This document shows, piece by piece, positions 15,980 to 24,384 of a stretch of DNA of 50,662 nucleotides (the stretch's first letter is position 1; each line of letters begins with the position of its first letter). A model generated the notes under the pieces. That model was not told the origin of the DNA and searched no databases. It saw only the letters and a list, made by a program, of their open reading frames with translations. Origin of the DNA: Mitsuaria sp. GD03876 (GTDB lineage: Bacteria; Pseudomonadota; Gammaproteobacteria; Burkholderiales; Burkholderiaceae_C); NCBI RefSeq assembly GCF_029840635.1, contig NZ_JAOCCU010000045.1, positions 1-50,662 of the forward strand, read 5' to 3'. The position numbers and the translations under genes are program-made.

Positions 15980-16107
15980 GGCCGGGGCCGGCGGCGAAGC
16001 CGAAGCCTCCAGGACTGACCAGGCGCGTTCTGTTTGAACGGAGCGAGCCGGAGGTGAGCGGAGTGAGTTGAGCGCCGAGGGCTTCGGCTTCGCCGCCGGC
16101 CCCGGCC
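15980..16107. repeat. Long inverted repeat, 28-bp perfect arms
   Basis: The arms 15980-16007 and 16080-16107 are perfect inverted copies of 28 bases, separated by 72 bases that contain a GAGCGAGC/GGAGTGAGT-rich segment. It lies between the convergent matC and DUF3331-like genes. It could act as a two-way transcription terminator, but its size and internal pattern look more like a dispersed extragenic element of Burkholderiales. Confidence 0.8.
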
Positions 16108-16127
16108 TGGCCCGGTGATCGCAGACG

Positions 16128-16502
16128 TCAAGCGTCCACGTACGCCACCGCGATCATTTCCCCGGCGTTGATGGGCGAGGGTTCATCCACCCGAGGCGTG
16201 TAGATCATGTCCCCGACGCGGATGGTGCTGCCGCTGAGCACGCAGGTCCCATCGCGTTTGGAGGGGAGCATGTCCCAGATTTGGTAGCCGTAGTGGCAGG
16301 CGCCGGGGTCGGACCAGGAGATGGCGGCGGTGCGTGGCGTGGGCCGGTCGAGCACGTGGATGGTTGGGGCGATGCGTCGGGCGGAGTTGGAGGCTGGTTG
16401 GGGTTGGGGTTCGGGAATGCCGCCGTTGCCGAGCCAAGAGACTGTGCGGAGCCAACCGTCGCGGGTTGGGTCGCTTGCGAGATCCGAGTGCATTTGCCGC
16501 AC
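16128..16502 (-). CDS. DUF3331-like small protein
   Basis: A protein of 124 residues (GTG at 16502) or 121 residues (ATG at 16493). The second half resembles DUF3331 proteins of Burkholderia-type bacteria: 'AISWSDPGACHYGYQIWDM', a 'CVLSGSTIRVGDMIY' stretch with the LSG-x-P/T-I-x-x-GD pattern, and a closing 'NAGEMI'. The two cysteines and conserved aspartates suggest a small metal or nucleic-acid binding domain, but no function is known. It has its own 82-base upstream region shared with the divergent TetR gene. Confidence 0.65.
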   Translation of the reverse strand: MRQMHSDLASDPTRDGWLRTVSWLGNGGIPEPQPQPASNSARRIAPTIHVLDRPTPRTAAISWSDPGACHYGYQIWDMLPSKRDGTCVLSGSTIRVGDMIYTPRVDEPSPINAGEMIAVAYVDA

Positions 16503-16584
16503 CGCCTTTCACGTCCGCCGACAATCCGGCGTCGAAGCCTGAAATAATTCAACGGGTGATGAATATAGCAAAGGCGACCGTCGG

Positions 16585-17289
16585 ATGAACAAGACCCCGA
16601 AGGCTACCGGGGCGCCTCGGCGGCGCGGGCGGCCGAGCGCGGACTGTGCACCGGGCGCGGACCATTTGCTGCGGACGGCGCGACGGATCTTCGCGCTGCG
16701 CGGCTATGAGGCGACCAGCGTGCGGGAGATCGCGCGGGAGGCGGATGTCGACGCGGCGCTGATCGCGCATCACTTCGGATCTAAGGAGGCGCTGTGGCTG
16801 GCGGTGGTCGAGCAGATCAAGGTGCTGCTGGATCCGATGCTGGCGACGGCGGTCGCGCTGCGGGCCGATGCGTCGCTGGGTCCGCGGGAGCGGGTCGAGC
16901 AAGGCTTGCTCGCGTTCATCGACCGGGTCTTCGAGCACCCGGACATCGGGATCTTCTTTTCGACCGCCGCGACCGAGGAAGGAGAGCGGCTGAACGTGCT
17001 GGTGACGTCGATCGTCCGGCCGTTCCACGAGGTCTACCTGCCGCTGTTCAACGACGCGATGGACGCGGGCGAGCTGCACCGGTGCGACCCGGCGCTGCTG
17101 TTCTCGGTGCTGATGCAGGGCATCAGCAAGACGGTGGCCTACGGCCACGTGCTGCGCGCGGTGTCGACGCTGCCAGACGAGCCGGAACGCTTCAAGCGCG
17201 AGCTCACGGACGTGGCGCTGCACCTGCTGCGCGCCGCCGCGCCGGAGCCACCGCCCCCGCCTGTCACTTCGCGACGTAGAAGTCGTTGA
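16585..17289 (+). CDS. TetR-family transcriptional regulator
   Basis: A 234-residue regulator. The N-terminal helix-turn-helix is clear at about residues 28-72 (LLRTARRIFALRGYEATSVREIA ... DAALIAHHFGSKEALW), followed by an all-helical ligand domain. A basic N-terminal tail and a Pro-rich end frame it. The 3' end overlaps the opposite-strand metallo-hydrolase gene by 26 bases. Its target is not evident; the divergent DUF3331-like gene shares the 82-base promoter region. Confidence 0.9.
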   Translation: MNKTPKATGAPRRRGRPSADCAPGADHLLRTARRIFALRGYEATSVREIAREADVDAALIAHHFGSKEALWLAVVEQIKVLLDPMLATAVALRADASLGPRERVEQGLLAFIDRVFEHPDIGIFFSTAATEEGERLNVLVTSIVRPFHEVYLPLFNDAMDAGELHRCDPALLFSVLMQGISKTVAYGHVLRAVSTLPDEPERFKRELTDVALHLLRAAAPEPPPPPVTSRRRSR

Positions 17290-18268
17290 CGTAGGGCATC
17301 GGGATCCAGCGGTAGCCCTTGCCGTCGGCCTGCAGGTGACCCACCCCCGGGAAGGTGACGTGGTCGCCGGCGACCCAGTAGCCACCCTTGAGCGCGTCCG
17401 CGAAGACCCGCTTGCGCATCGCCATCGCGGCCTTCGGGTCGACGTCGAAGACGACCGTCACCTCCGGATGCGGGAGCTGCACGTCGGCCACGTGCACCAG
17501 GTCGCCGAGGAACACGAGCTTCTCGCCTTTGCTCTCGAGCACGTAGGAGGTGTGGCCCGGCGTGTGGCCCGGCGTCGGCCACGAGCGGATGCCGGGGAAC
17601 AGCGCCGTCTCGCCATGGAAGGTCTTCACCTTGCCGGCGTCGACATACGGCTTGACCTTCGCGACGGCCTGGTCGAAGTAGACCTTCAGACCTTCGGGCG
17701 CCTTGGCGCGCTGCTCGGCGCTCAGCCAGAAGTCGACTTCCTTCTGCTCGAGATGGAGGGTGGCGTTGGGGAAGACCATCCGCGAGCCGTCCATCAGGCC
17801 CCCGGTGTGGTCCGTGTGGATGTGCGTCACCAGGATGTCGGTGATCTGCTCGGGCGAGGTGCCGGCGGCCTTCAGGCTGGCGGAGAGCTTGTCGAGCTTG
17901 GGGCCGTAGAGCTCGCCGGTGCCCGCGTCGATCATCACCAGGCGATTGCCGGCCTTGACGAGGAAGGCATTGATCGAGGCCTCGACCTGCGGGGTCTGGA
18001 AGGCGCGCGCCAGGCTCGACGCGACCTGGCCGGGCTTGGCGCCGGTCAGGACCTGCTCGGCGGGAATCGGCAGCGTGCCGTCGGACAGCGCGATCACCTC
18101 GACGTCGCCGATCTTGAAGTGCTGGTAGCCGGCCTGGATGCGGCTGAGCTTGGGCGCGTTGTCCTGCGCCAGCGCCGGCGCGACGGGCCCGGCGAAGGCG
18201 GCGGCGACGGCCACCGTGAGCGTGAGGAGCGTGGGGGTCAACGAGAAACGGGAGTTCTTGGCGGTCAT
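17264..18268 (-). CDS. Exported metallo-beta-lactamase-fold hydrolase
   Basis: A 334-residue protein with a signal peptide (about residues 1-34, ending ALA before QDN), so probably periplasmic. The zinc-binding motif 'THIHTDHTGG' and the later 'PTPGHTPGHTSYVL', 'LGDLVHVAD' and 'VAGDH' segments give the full set of metal ligands of the MBL fold. Proteins of this type include lactonases and other hydrolases; the substrate is not known. The open frame extends to 18370, but ATG 18268 directly begins the signal peptide. The gene is divergent from a LysR gene that probably controls it. Confidence 0.9.
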   Translation of the reverse strand: MTAKNSRFSLTPTLLTLTVAVAAAFAGPVAPALAQDNAPKLSRIQAGYQHFKIGDVEVIALSDGTLPIPAEQVLTGAKPGQVASSLARAFQTPQVEASINAFLVKAGNRLVMIDAGTGELYGPKLDKLSASLKAAGTSPEQITDILVTHIHTDHTGGLMDGSRMVFPNATLHLEQKEVDFWLSAEQRAKAPEGLKVYFDQAVAKVKPYVDAGKVKTFHGETALFPGIRSWPTPGHTPGHTSYVLESKGEKLVFLGDLVHVADVQLPHPEVTVVFDVDPKAAMAMRKRVFADALKGGYWVAGDHVTFPGVGHLQADGKGYRWIPMPYVNDFYVAK

Positions 18269-18361
18269 GGATGGAGGTCGGTGTTGAGGTCGATGTTGAT
18301 GGCGGGATTCGAGGGAAATGACGTCACAGCCATCCGGATTCACGATGCCTTGATCGACAAT

Positions 18362-18381
18362 CGCCACCATTCATCGTGGCG
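18362..18381. promoter_or_regulatory. Inverted repeat between MBL hydrolase and LysR genes
   Basis: CGCCAC-N8-GTGGCG lies in the divergent region, 94 bases from the hydrolase start and about 110 bases from the LysR start. It may be a binding site for the LysR protein; support is symmetry and position only. Confidence 0.3.
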
Positions 18382-18489
18382 GGAGTCGTCGATGAAACGG
18401 CGTCGTGACCGAGGCCACTCGGCGCATGGCGCCTTCGACGGACCGAAGCGTAGGTCGGACCGGGCCGCGAGCGTGAGTCGCTTGTTTCA

Positions 18490-19503
18490 ATGGGAGGTAT
18501 CGGAATCGTGGATATGAAACGCTCGGAACTGCCGCTGCTCATCTCGCTGGACACCTTGCTGGACGAGCTCAACGTGACGCGCGCCGCGCAGCGCCTGCAC
18601 ATCAGCCAGCCCACGCTGTCCGGCCATCTGGCGCGCTTGCGCGAGCTGTTCCAGGACCCGTTGCTGGTGCCATCGGAAACCGGTCGGGGCATGGTGGCGA
18701 CGGAACGCGCGCTGGCGTTGCATCCCAAGCTCGCGCAGGCCTTGGGGCAGCTGCGCGAGGCGGTGACGAACCCGGAGGGATTCGATCCGGCGACCTCGGC
18801 GCGCAGCTTCGTCGTCGCGGCCAACGACAGCGTGTTCACCATCCTCGCGCTGGACGTGATGGCCGAGTTGATGGGCTACGGCAATCCGGCATTGCGCATG
18901 GCCGTCGTACCGGCCCATGACGACGCGCTGGTCGAGCGGATGGCCAAGGGCGAGGTGGACCTGTTCCTCGGCGACATCCACAAGATCCCGCAGACGCTGA
19001 AGGCGCGATTCCTGCTCAGCGCCGAGTTCGCGCTGGCGCAGCGGCGCGGGCATCCGCGCGGGAAGGCGCCGCCCAGCCTGGACGAGTACTGCGCGCTCGC
19101 GCACGTGGTGGTGTCGTCGCGGGCGGAGTTCTCGACGCCGGTGGACGGGATGCTCGCCACGCTCGGCCGCGCGCGGCACGTCGTCAGCGCGGTGCCGAGC
19201 TACAACCAGGTCGGGCTGGTGCTGTCCGGCACCGACGGCGTGGCGACGCTGCCGCGGCAGCTGCTCGAGCGCTACGCGTCGCTCGTGGACCTGCTGCCCC
19301 TGCCCTTCGAGGTGCCGCCGTTCCAGCTGGCGATGGCCTGGCATCCGCGCGCGCATGGCGACGCGGCCGGGATGTGGCTGCGGGAGCGGTTCCTGCGGCG
19401 GTCGGAGGGACGGTCGGAGGGACGGCCGGACAAGGCGCCGAAGGGGCGCTCGCCGGCGCGCGCGAAGGCCGTGACGGCCAGGAAGAAGCCCGCGGGGCGT
19501 TGA
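18490..19503 (+). CDS. LysR-family regulator next to the exported hydrolase
   Basis: A 337-residue LysR protein. The helix-turn-helix (about residues 16-75, 'LDELNVTRAAQRLHISQPTLS') is of the NodD/NahR type, followed by the effector domain. The last 35 residues form a basic, repetitive tail (RSEGRSEGRPDKAPKG...) not usual for the family. Starts at 18490 and 18514 (MKRSELPLL) are both possible; the second gives the more typical N-terminus. It is divergent from the MBL-fold hydrolase and is the likely regulator of it. Confidence 0.88.
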   Translation: MGGIGIVDMKRSELPLLISLDTLLDELNVTRAAQRLHISQPTLSGHLARLRELFQDPLLVPSETGRGMVATERALALHPKLAQALGQLREAVTNPEGFDPATSARSFVVAANDSVFTILALDVMAELMGYGNPALRMAVVPAHDDALVERMAKGEVDLFLGDIHKIPQTLKARFLLSAEFALAQRRGHPRGKAPPSLDEYCALAHVVVSSRAEFSTPVDGMLATLGRARHVVSAVPSYNQVGLVLSGTDGVATLPRQLLERYASLVDLLPLPFEVPPFQLAMAWHPRAHGDAAGMWLRERFLRRSEGRSEGRPDKAPKGRSPARAKAVTARKKPAGR

Positions 19504-19545
19504 CCGGCCCGCGCCGAGCATCGAATCGTCTTTCCTTCCCCCGCT

Positions 19546-19561
19546 GGATACACAGGCATAC
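19546..19561. promoter_or_regulatory. GGATACAC-N4-ATAC site before the thioredoxin-like gene
   Basis: The site has two ATAC units ten bases apart, one helical turn, as in OmpR/PhoB-type operators. An identical arrangement lies before the response-regulator gene at 21179-21194. Here it is 83 bases upstream of the thioredoxin-like start codon. It is a candidate binding site of that response regulator. Confidence 0.45.
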
Positions 19562-19643
19562 GCAACCCGTATCGCGAATCGGCGCGGACTCGAAGAATCC
19601 ACTCCATCGCAGCTTGCGCTGCTCGACTGGAAAGGACTTCCCC

Positions 19644-20222
19644 ATGCGATCGATCCTCAAGCGTTCCCTGTTCCCGCTGGCGCTCGCCGGCGCCGCCACC
19701 GTGGCGACGGTGCTGTTCTCGCTGCCGCCGATGTCGACCGACGCGGCCGCGGCGTCGCTGCTCGGCGGCGCGGGCATGGACGGCAAGCCCGCGCCGGCCT
19801 TCACCGGCATCAACACGTGGATCAACAGCCCGCCGCTGACGGTCGACGGGTTGAAGGGCAAGGTGGTGCTGGTGGACTTCTGGACCTACACCTGCATCAA
19901 CTGCCTGAACCAGCTGCCCTACGTGAAGGCCTGGCATGAGAAGTACAAGGACCAGGGGCTGGTCGTGGTCGGCGTGCATTCGCCGGAGTACGACGAGGAG
20001 CGCTCCACCGCCGGTCTCAAGGATGCGATCGCGCGCCTGGGCATCCACCACGCGGTGGCGCAGGACAACGACTTCAAGACGTGGAAGGCCTACAGCAACC
20101 GCTACTGGCCAGCGCTGTACCTGATCGACAAGCAGGGCAAGGTCGTCTACTCGCACTTCGGCGAGGGCTCGTACCAGCAGACCGAAGCGAGGATCCAGGC
20201 CCTCCTCCAACAACCCGGCTAA
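19644..20222 (+). CDS. Exported thioredoxin-like (redoxin) protein
   Basis: A 192-residue protein with an N-terminal hydrophobic signal segment (about residues 8-37), so probably periplasmic or membrane-anchored. It has a thioredoxin fold with the active site Cys-Ile-Asn-Cys in 'FWTYTCINCLNQLPYV', and 'VVVGVHSPEYDEE' and 'YWPALYLIDKQGKVVY' with the cis-proline region. The closest type is the redoxin domain found at the C-terminus of DipZ-like proteins. It likely reduces disulfides or peroxides. The ATG at 19644 has AAAGGA at good spacing. The upstream operator-like site ties it to the neighbouring two-component system. Confidence 0.88.
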   Translation: MRSILKRSLFPLALAGAATVATVLFSLPPMSTDAAAASLLGGAGMDGKPAPAFTGINTWINSPPLTVDGLKGKVVLVDFWTYTCINCLNQLPYVKAWHEKYKDQGLVVVGVHSPEYDEERSTAGLKDAIARLGIHHAVAQDNDFKTWKAYSNRYWPALYLIDKQGKVVYSHFGEGSYQQTEARIQALLQQPG

Positions 20223-20230
20223 GCGCCGTC

Positions 20231-20330
20231 GCGCGGTGCCGGAAGGTGGCCAATCCAGGCGCAAAGCACAGCCGTAGCAGCGCTACGGCGAGCATTTGCA
20301 ACGACGAGTGGTCGCCTTCTGGCGCCGCGC
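20231..20330. repeat. Structured intergenic repeat between convergent genes
   Basis: A roughly 100-base imperfect hairpin. The outer arms 20231-20252 and 20309-20330 pair with a few mismatches, several of them G-U in RNA. At the centre is a perfect 8-bp stem GCCGTAGC/GCTACGGC (20271-20278 and 20282-20289) with a 3-base loop. It fills the whole space between the thioredoxin-like and response-regulator stops and may end transcription from both sides. It resembles dispersed extragenic elements of Burkholderiales. Confidence 0.65.
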
Positions 20331-20332
20331 GC

Positions 20333-21079
<747 letters not shown>

Positions 21080-21178
21080 GGCTGGGGCGGAGGGCTTCAA
21101 CGGGATGACGCGCAATGTACCGGCCCAAGCCCGGCCCCGGGCCGCGCGAGGCAATGTTGTGTCTCCGCCCCGCGCCGC

Positions 21179-21194
21179 GGATACACGCGAATAC
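21179..21194. promoter_or_regulatory. GGATACAC-N4-ATAC site between response regulator and isomerase genes
   Basis: The same spaced site as at 19546. It lies 100 bases before the response-regulator start on one side and 91 bases before the isomerase start on the other, so it could serve both divergent promoters. Autoregulation by the OmpR-type protein is inferred. Confidence 0.45.
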
Positions 21195-21284
21195 AAAGCC
21201 GCCCACAAGCGCGCCGCGCCCGCCTATAAACCTGCCTGCGGCGTCCGATGCCGCCCCTCCCCCTCGCTTCCCCCGGAGATTCCC

Positions 21285-21893
21285 GTGAGCCGCGTCATCG
21301 ACTACTTCCTCGCCCCGCACAGCCCCTGGACCTACCTCGGCCATGAGCGCTTCGCCGCCATCGCCCGCGAGGCCGGCGCCACCGTGCGGCTGATCCCGAT
21401 CGACCTGCTCAAGCTGTTCGAGGTCTCCGGCGGCCTGCCGCTGGCCCAGCGCCCGCCGCAACGCCAGGCCTACCGGCTGCTGGAGCTGCGGCGCTTCTCC
21501 ACGCACCTGGGCATGCCGATGCATGTCGAGCCGACCCACTTCCCGGTGGTGCCGCACAAGGCCGCGCGGCTGGTCATCGCGGTCGACCAGGCCGACGGCG
21601 CGGACGCCGCGATGCGGCTCACCGGCGCGCTGCTGCGCGCGGTCTGGGAGCAGCAGCGCGACATCGCCGACGACGCGACGCTGACCGCGATCCTGGCCGA
21701 GCACGACCTGCCGGCCGCGCGCCTCGCCCGCGCGGCGGAGGACGACATCGGCGCCCGGTACGAGGCCAACACGCGGCGCGCGATCGAGGCCGGCCTGTTC
21801 GGTGCGCCGAGCTACGTCATCGACGGCGAGCTGTTCTGGGGCCAGGACCGGCTGGACTTCGTGCAACGCGCGCTGAAGGACGCACGCGCATGA
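21285..21893 (+). CDS. 2-hydroxychromene-2-carboxylate isomerase/DsbA-like protein
   Basis: A 202-residue cytosolic protein of the DsbA/GST-kappa fold. 'VIDYFLAPHSPWTYLGHERF' carries the active-site serine motif SPWTYLG, where DsbA has its cysteines, and 'GLFGAPSYVIDGELFWGQDRLDFV' is the characteristic C-terminal segment. Members use glutathione for isomerisation of aromatic breakdown products, though many act on unknown substrates. The GTG at 21285 has GGAG ten bases before it; no ATG fits. It overlaps the sensor kinase start by four bases, so both form one operon. Confidence 0.85.
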   Translation: MSRVIDYFLAPHSPWTYLGHERFAAIAREAGATVRLIPIDLLKLFEVSGGLPLAQRPPQRQAYRLLELRRFSTHLGMPMHVEPTHFPVVPHKAARLVIAVDQADGADAAMRLTGALLRAVWEQQRDIADDATLTAILAEHDLPAARLARAAEDDIGARYEANTRRAIEAGLFGAPSYVIDGELFWGQDRLDFVQRALKDARA

Positions 21894-23269
21894 ACCAGGC
21901 CGTCCTGCCGGCGCCCAAGCCGCGCCGCTTCCCGCCGCGCACGCTGTTCGCGCGCGTGTTCTGGCTGATGGTGCTGGGCATCGCGATCGCGCAGGCGCTG
22001 GCCTATGTCGCCATCCGGCAGGAGCGCTCGATGGCGCTGCGCGCGCTGATGATGTCGGGCGTCGAGCGCGACATCGCCACCGGCGTCGCGGTGCTGGACC
22101 GGCTGCCCGCGGCCGAGCGCGCCGCCTGGCTGGACCGGCTCGAGCGGCCGAACTACCGCTTCGCGCTCGGCGACGAGATCGACCGGTCCGCCGGCCCGGT
22201 GGACGAGGCCGAGTTCAGTGGCATGTTCGTCGACGCGCTCAAGCAGGCGATGCAGCCGTTCCGGATCGAGCGCACCGCCCAGATCACCGCGCGCCGCTAC
22301 CAGCTTCTGGTGCGGCTGGGCGACGGCTCGCCGCTGACCGTCAACGCGCGCCGCGTCGACATGCCGATCCCCGAATGGGTGACGTGGGTGCTGGGCGCGC
22401 AGCTGATCGTGCTGGCCCTGTGCACCTGGACCGTGGTGCGGCTGGTGACGCGGCCGCTGCATGCGCTGGCGACCGCGGCCGACGACCTGGGCCCGGACCT
22501 GACGCCGCGCCTGATCCCCGAGGACGGCCCGGCCGAGGTGTCCCGCGCGGCCCGCGCGTTCAACGCGATGCAGCAGCGCATCGCCGGCTACACGGCCGAG
22601 CGGGTCGAGATCCTGGCCGCGATCTCGCACGACCTGCAGACGCCGATCACCCGGATGCGCCTGCGGGCCGACCTGATGGCGGACGAGGCGCTGCGCGACA
22701 AGTTCCGCGGGGACCTGGACGCGATGCATGCGCTGGTGCGCGAGGGCGTGACCTACGCGCGCACGCTGCACGGCACGTCGGAGCCGGCCGCCCGTCTCGA
22801 CGCCGACGCGCTGCTCGCGAGCATCGTCGGCGACTACGAGGACGCCGGCGAACAGGTCAGCCTGAGCGGCGAGGTCGGCGCGCCGATCGCGGCGCCGCCA
22901 CAGGCGCTGCGGCGCATCCTGGTCAACCTGATCGACAACGCGCTGGCCTTCGGCGACCACGCCGAGATCCGCGTCGACCGCGATCCCGCGCAAGACCCGG
23001 CCCCGCGGATCAGCATCACCGTGCTGGATCGCGGCCCCGGCATCCCCGAGGACCAGTTGCAGGAGGTCTTCAAGCCCTTCCACCGGCTGGAGACCTCGCG
23101 CAACCGGGACACCGGCGGCACCGGGCTCGGGTTGGCCATCGCCCAGCAGCTTGCCACCGCGATGGGGGGCACGCTCACGCTGCGGAACCGTCCCGACGGG
23201 GGCCTCGAAGCCCGCCTGAGCCTGCCGGCCACGCTTTCCACGACTTCTGTGGACAAGTCTGTTGGCTGA
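21890..23269 (+). CDS. Sensor histidine kinase with HAMP domain
   Basis: A 459-residue inner-membrane kinase. Membrane segments are at about 24-43 and 165-184, enclosing a periplasmic sensor region of about 120 residues. HAMP follows (about 185-237), then the dimerisation domain with phospho-accepting His247 in 'ISHDLQTPITRMRLRADLM', the N box 'LVNLIDNALAFG' and the G box 'GTGLGLAIAQQLA'. It is coupled to the isomerase gene (ATGA) and presumably pairs with the divergent response regulator. The last seven residues (SVDKSVG) and the stop codon are encoded by an intergenic repeat unit that begins inside the gene, so the C-terminus appears altered by the repeat. Confidence 0.92.
   Translation: MNQAVLPAPKPRRFPPRTLFARVFWLMVLGIAIAQALAYVAIRQERSMALRALMMSGVERDIATGVAVLDRLPAAERAAWLDRLERPNYRFALGDEIDRSAGPVDEAEFSGMFVDALKQAMQPFRIERTAQITARRYQLLVRLGDGSPLTVNARRVDMPIPEWVTWVLGAQLIVLALCTWTVVRLVTRPLHALATAADDLGPDLTPRLIPEDGPAEVSRAARAFNAMQQRIAGYTAERVEILAAISHDLQTPITRMRLRADLMADEALRDKFRGDLDAMHALVREGVTYARTLHGTSEPAARLDADALLASIVGDYEDAGEQVSLSGEVGAPIAAPPQALRRILVNLIDNALAFGDHAEIRVDRDPAQDPAPRISITVLDRGPGIPEDQLQEVFKPFHRLETSRNRDTGGTGLGLAIAQQLATAMGGTLTLRNRPDGGLEARLSLPATLSTTSVDKSVG
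23247..23268 (+). repeat. 22-bp repeat with DnaA-box-like core, copy 1
   Basis: The 22-bp unit has the core TGTGGACAAGTCTGTTGG; TGTGGACAA is the complement of TTGTCCACA, a known form of the DnaA box in GC-rich bacteria. This copy lies inside the last codons of the sensor kinase gene and reaches the stop codon. Sequence similarity with copy 3 continues for about 80 bases beyond the unit. Confidence 0.8.
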
Positions 23270-23393
23270 GCGGGCAGGGATGCCGCAAGCCGTTGATTCG
23301 TCACGGAATTCATTGCAGTGCCGCGAAATGAGGCAGTGATCCGGACGGGCCATCCCGCGGCGATTTCCACGGCGGCCGGGCTATCCCCGCCCG

Positions 23394-23415
23394 CTGTGGA
23401 CAAGTCTGTTGGCTG
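23394..23415 (+). repeat. 22-bp repeat with DnaA-box-like core, copy 2
   Basis: This copy is identical over 22 bases to copies 1 and 3 and in the same orientation, 147 bases from copy 1. The sequence after it differs more from the other copies, though a similar GC-rich block and a short hairpin (ATGCCT/AGGCAT) follow. Confidence 0.8.
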
Positions 23416-23620
23416 CCTCTGCAGGGGGACGGCAACCCATTGTTTTCACAGGGGAAACCTTGCCATGCCTCAAAAGAAGGCATCGGGAAAAGCGGGGCGA
23501 GGACCGCGCGCCAGGTCTTGACACCCCCTCCCCGATCCGACAGGCAAGCGGCGTTCCCTGGCTGGAGTTGCTCACAGTGCCCACCGGTTGTGCACCGAGG
23601 GTCCGGACTGTCCACGGCCT

Positions 23621-23642
23621 CTGTGGACAAGTCTGTTGGCTG
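23621..23642 (+). repeat. 22-bp repeat with DnaA-box-like core, copy 3
   Basis: Identical over 22 bases to the other two copies and in the same orientation, 227 bases from copy 2. It is followed by a block closely related to the sequence after copy 1, and preceded by GTCCACGGCC-type sequence also seen in diverged form before copy 1. Confidence 0.8.
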
Positions 23643-23764
23643 CCCGGGCAAGGATGCGGCAAGTGCTTGTCACGGCAAGGAAATGATTGAGATGCCACGG
23701 AATGAGGCACACCCCCTCGCCGGAACGCGTCCGCGCGGTGGATCGCGCGCGGTGTCGACGAGCG

Positions 23765-24250
23765 CTAGGCGTCGCGCAGCAGCAGTTCGCCCTCGATTTC
23801 CACCGGGATGTTGAAGGGGAGTTCCGCCATGCCGACGGCGCTGCGCGCATGGCTGCCGCGTTCCGGGCCGAAGAGTTCGAGGATCAAGTGGGAGAAGCCG
23901 TTGATCACCGCCGGCTGCTGATGGAAGCCCGGCGCGGAATTCACCATGCCGAACACCCGCGACCAGGCCTGGATGCGGTCCAGGTCCCCCAGCGCCCGCT
24001 TCAGGCTGCCCAGGATCGCCAGGCCGGCCAGCTCGGCGGCGCGGTAACCCTGCGCCACCGTCAGCTCCGCGCCGACCTTGCCCAGCGGCCCCGCCACCGT
24101 GCCGTCCGGCTGCAGCGGTCCGTGGCCGGAGATCAGCACCCGCGATCCCTGCACCCGCACGAACGGGAACGGCAGCGCGCCGGGCGGCGACTGGATCGGG
24201 GCGGGAAGCGACAGGCCGCGTTCGGCCAGACGTTGTTCGATCAGGGACAT
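23765..24250 (-). CDS. RidA-family protein
   Basis: A 161-residue protein of the RidA/YjgF/YER057c family, of the longer subtype that begins 'MSLIEQRLAERGLSLP'. RidA proteins hydrolyse reactive enamine/imine intermediates made by PLP enzymes and amino-acid oxidases. 'GHGPLQPDGTVAGPLGKVGAELTVAQGYRAAELAGLAIL' and 'VFGMVNSAPGFHQQPAVINGFSHL' match this subtype. The usual active-site arginine of the main RidA branch is not obvious, so the activity may differ. It lies downstream of the YheO/DauR-like regulator gene and has its own promoter with the TTCAAC-N5-GTTGAA operators 31-66 bases upstream. Confidence 0.85.
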   Translation of the reverse strand: MSLIEQRLAERGLSLPAPIQSPPGALPFPFVRVQGSRVLISGHGPLQPDGTVAGPLGKVGAELTVAQGYRAAELAGLAILGSLKRALGDLDRIQAWSRVFGMVNSAPGFHQQPAVINGFSHLILELFGPERGSHARSAVGMAELPFNIPVEIEGELLLRDA

Positions 24251-24280
24251 GTCCGCGCGCCGCCGGACGGCGCCTCCGTT

Positions 24281-24316
24281 TTCAACACATTGTCATTGTA
24301 TGAACAGAGTGTTGAA
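24281..24316. promoter_or_regulatory. Operator pair A before ridA-like gene (TTCAAC-N5-GTTGAA family)
   Basis: Two sites lie side by side: TTCAAC-ACATT-GTCATT (24281-24297) and ATGAAC-AGAGT-GTTGAA (24300-24316), 19 bases apart. Both match the TTCAAC-N5-GTTGAA palindrome seen at three other promoters. The AT-rich block stands out from the GC-rich surroundings and overlaps the probable promoter of the RidA gene. Confidence 0.6.
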
Positions 24317-24384
24317 CATAGACGCGCCCGCAGGCGCTTCGACGTGCAGACAAACCCTCGGGCGGCGCGATCCGCCGCGCGGGA

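Larger units (their letters stand above)
23270..23764. other. Non-coding region of 495 bases with repeats
   Basis: No credible gene is seen here; short open frames in it have no family resemblance and are formed by the repeats. It holds copies 2 and 3 of the repeat and diverged flanking sequence (AAGGATGCGGCAAG/AGGGATGCCGCAAG-type and GGAATGAGGCA-type blocks). The region lies between the convergent kinase and RidA genes. Confidence 0.7.

Noticed and set aside
23247-23642. Replication origin
   Set aside because: Three DnaA-box-like cores are too few and too widely spaced, all lie within a repeat unit, and no dnaA, dnaN, parAB or AT-rich unwinding region is near.
23318-23850. Several small open frames in the repeat region, both strands
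   Set aside because: Their sequences are mostly made of repeat units, lack ribosome sites and resemble no protein family; they reflect repeated DNA rather than genes.
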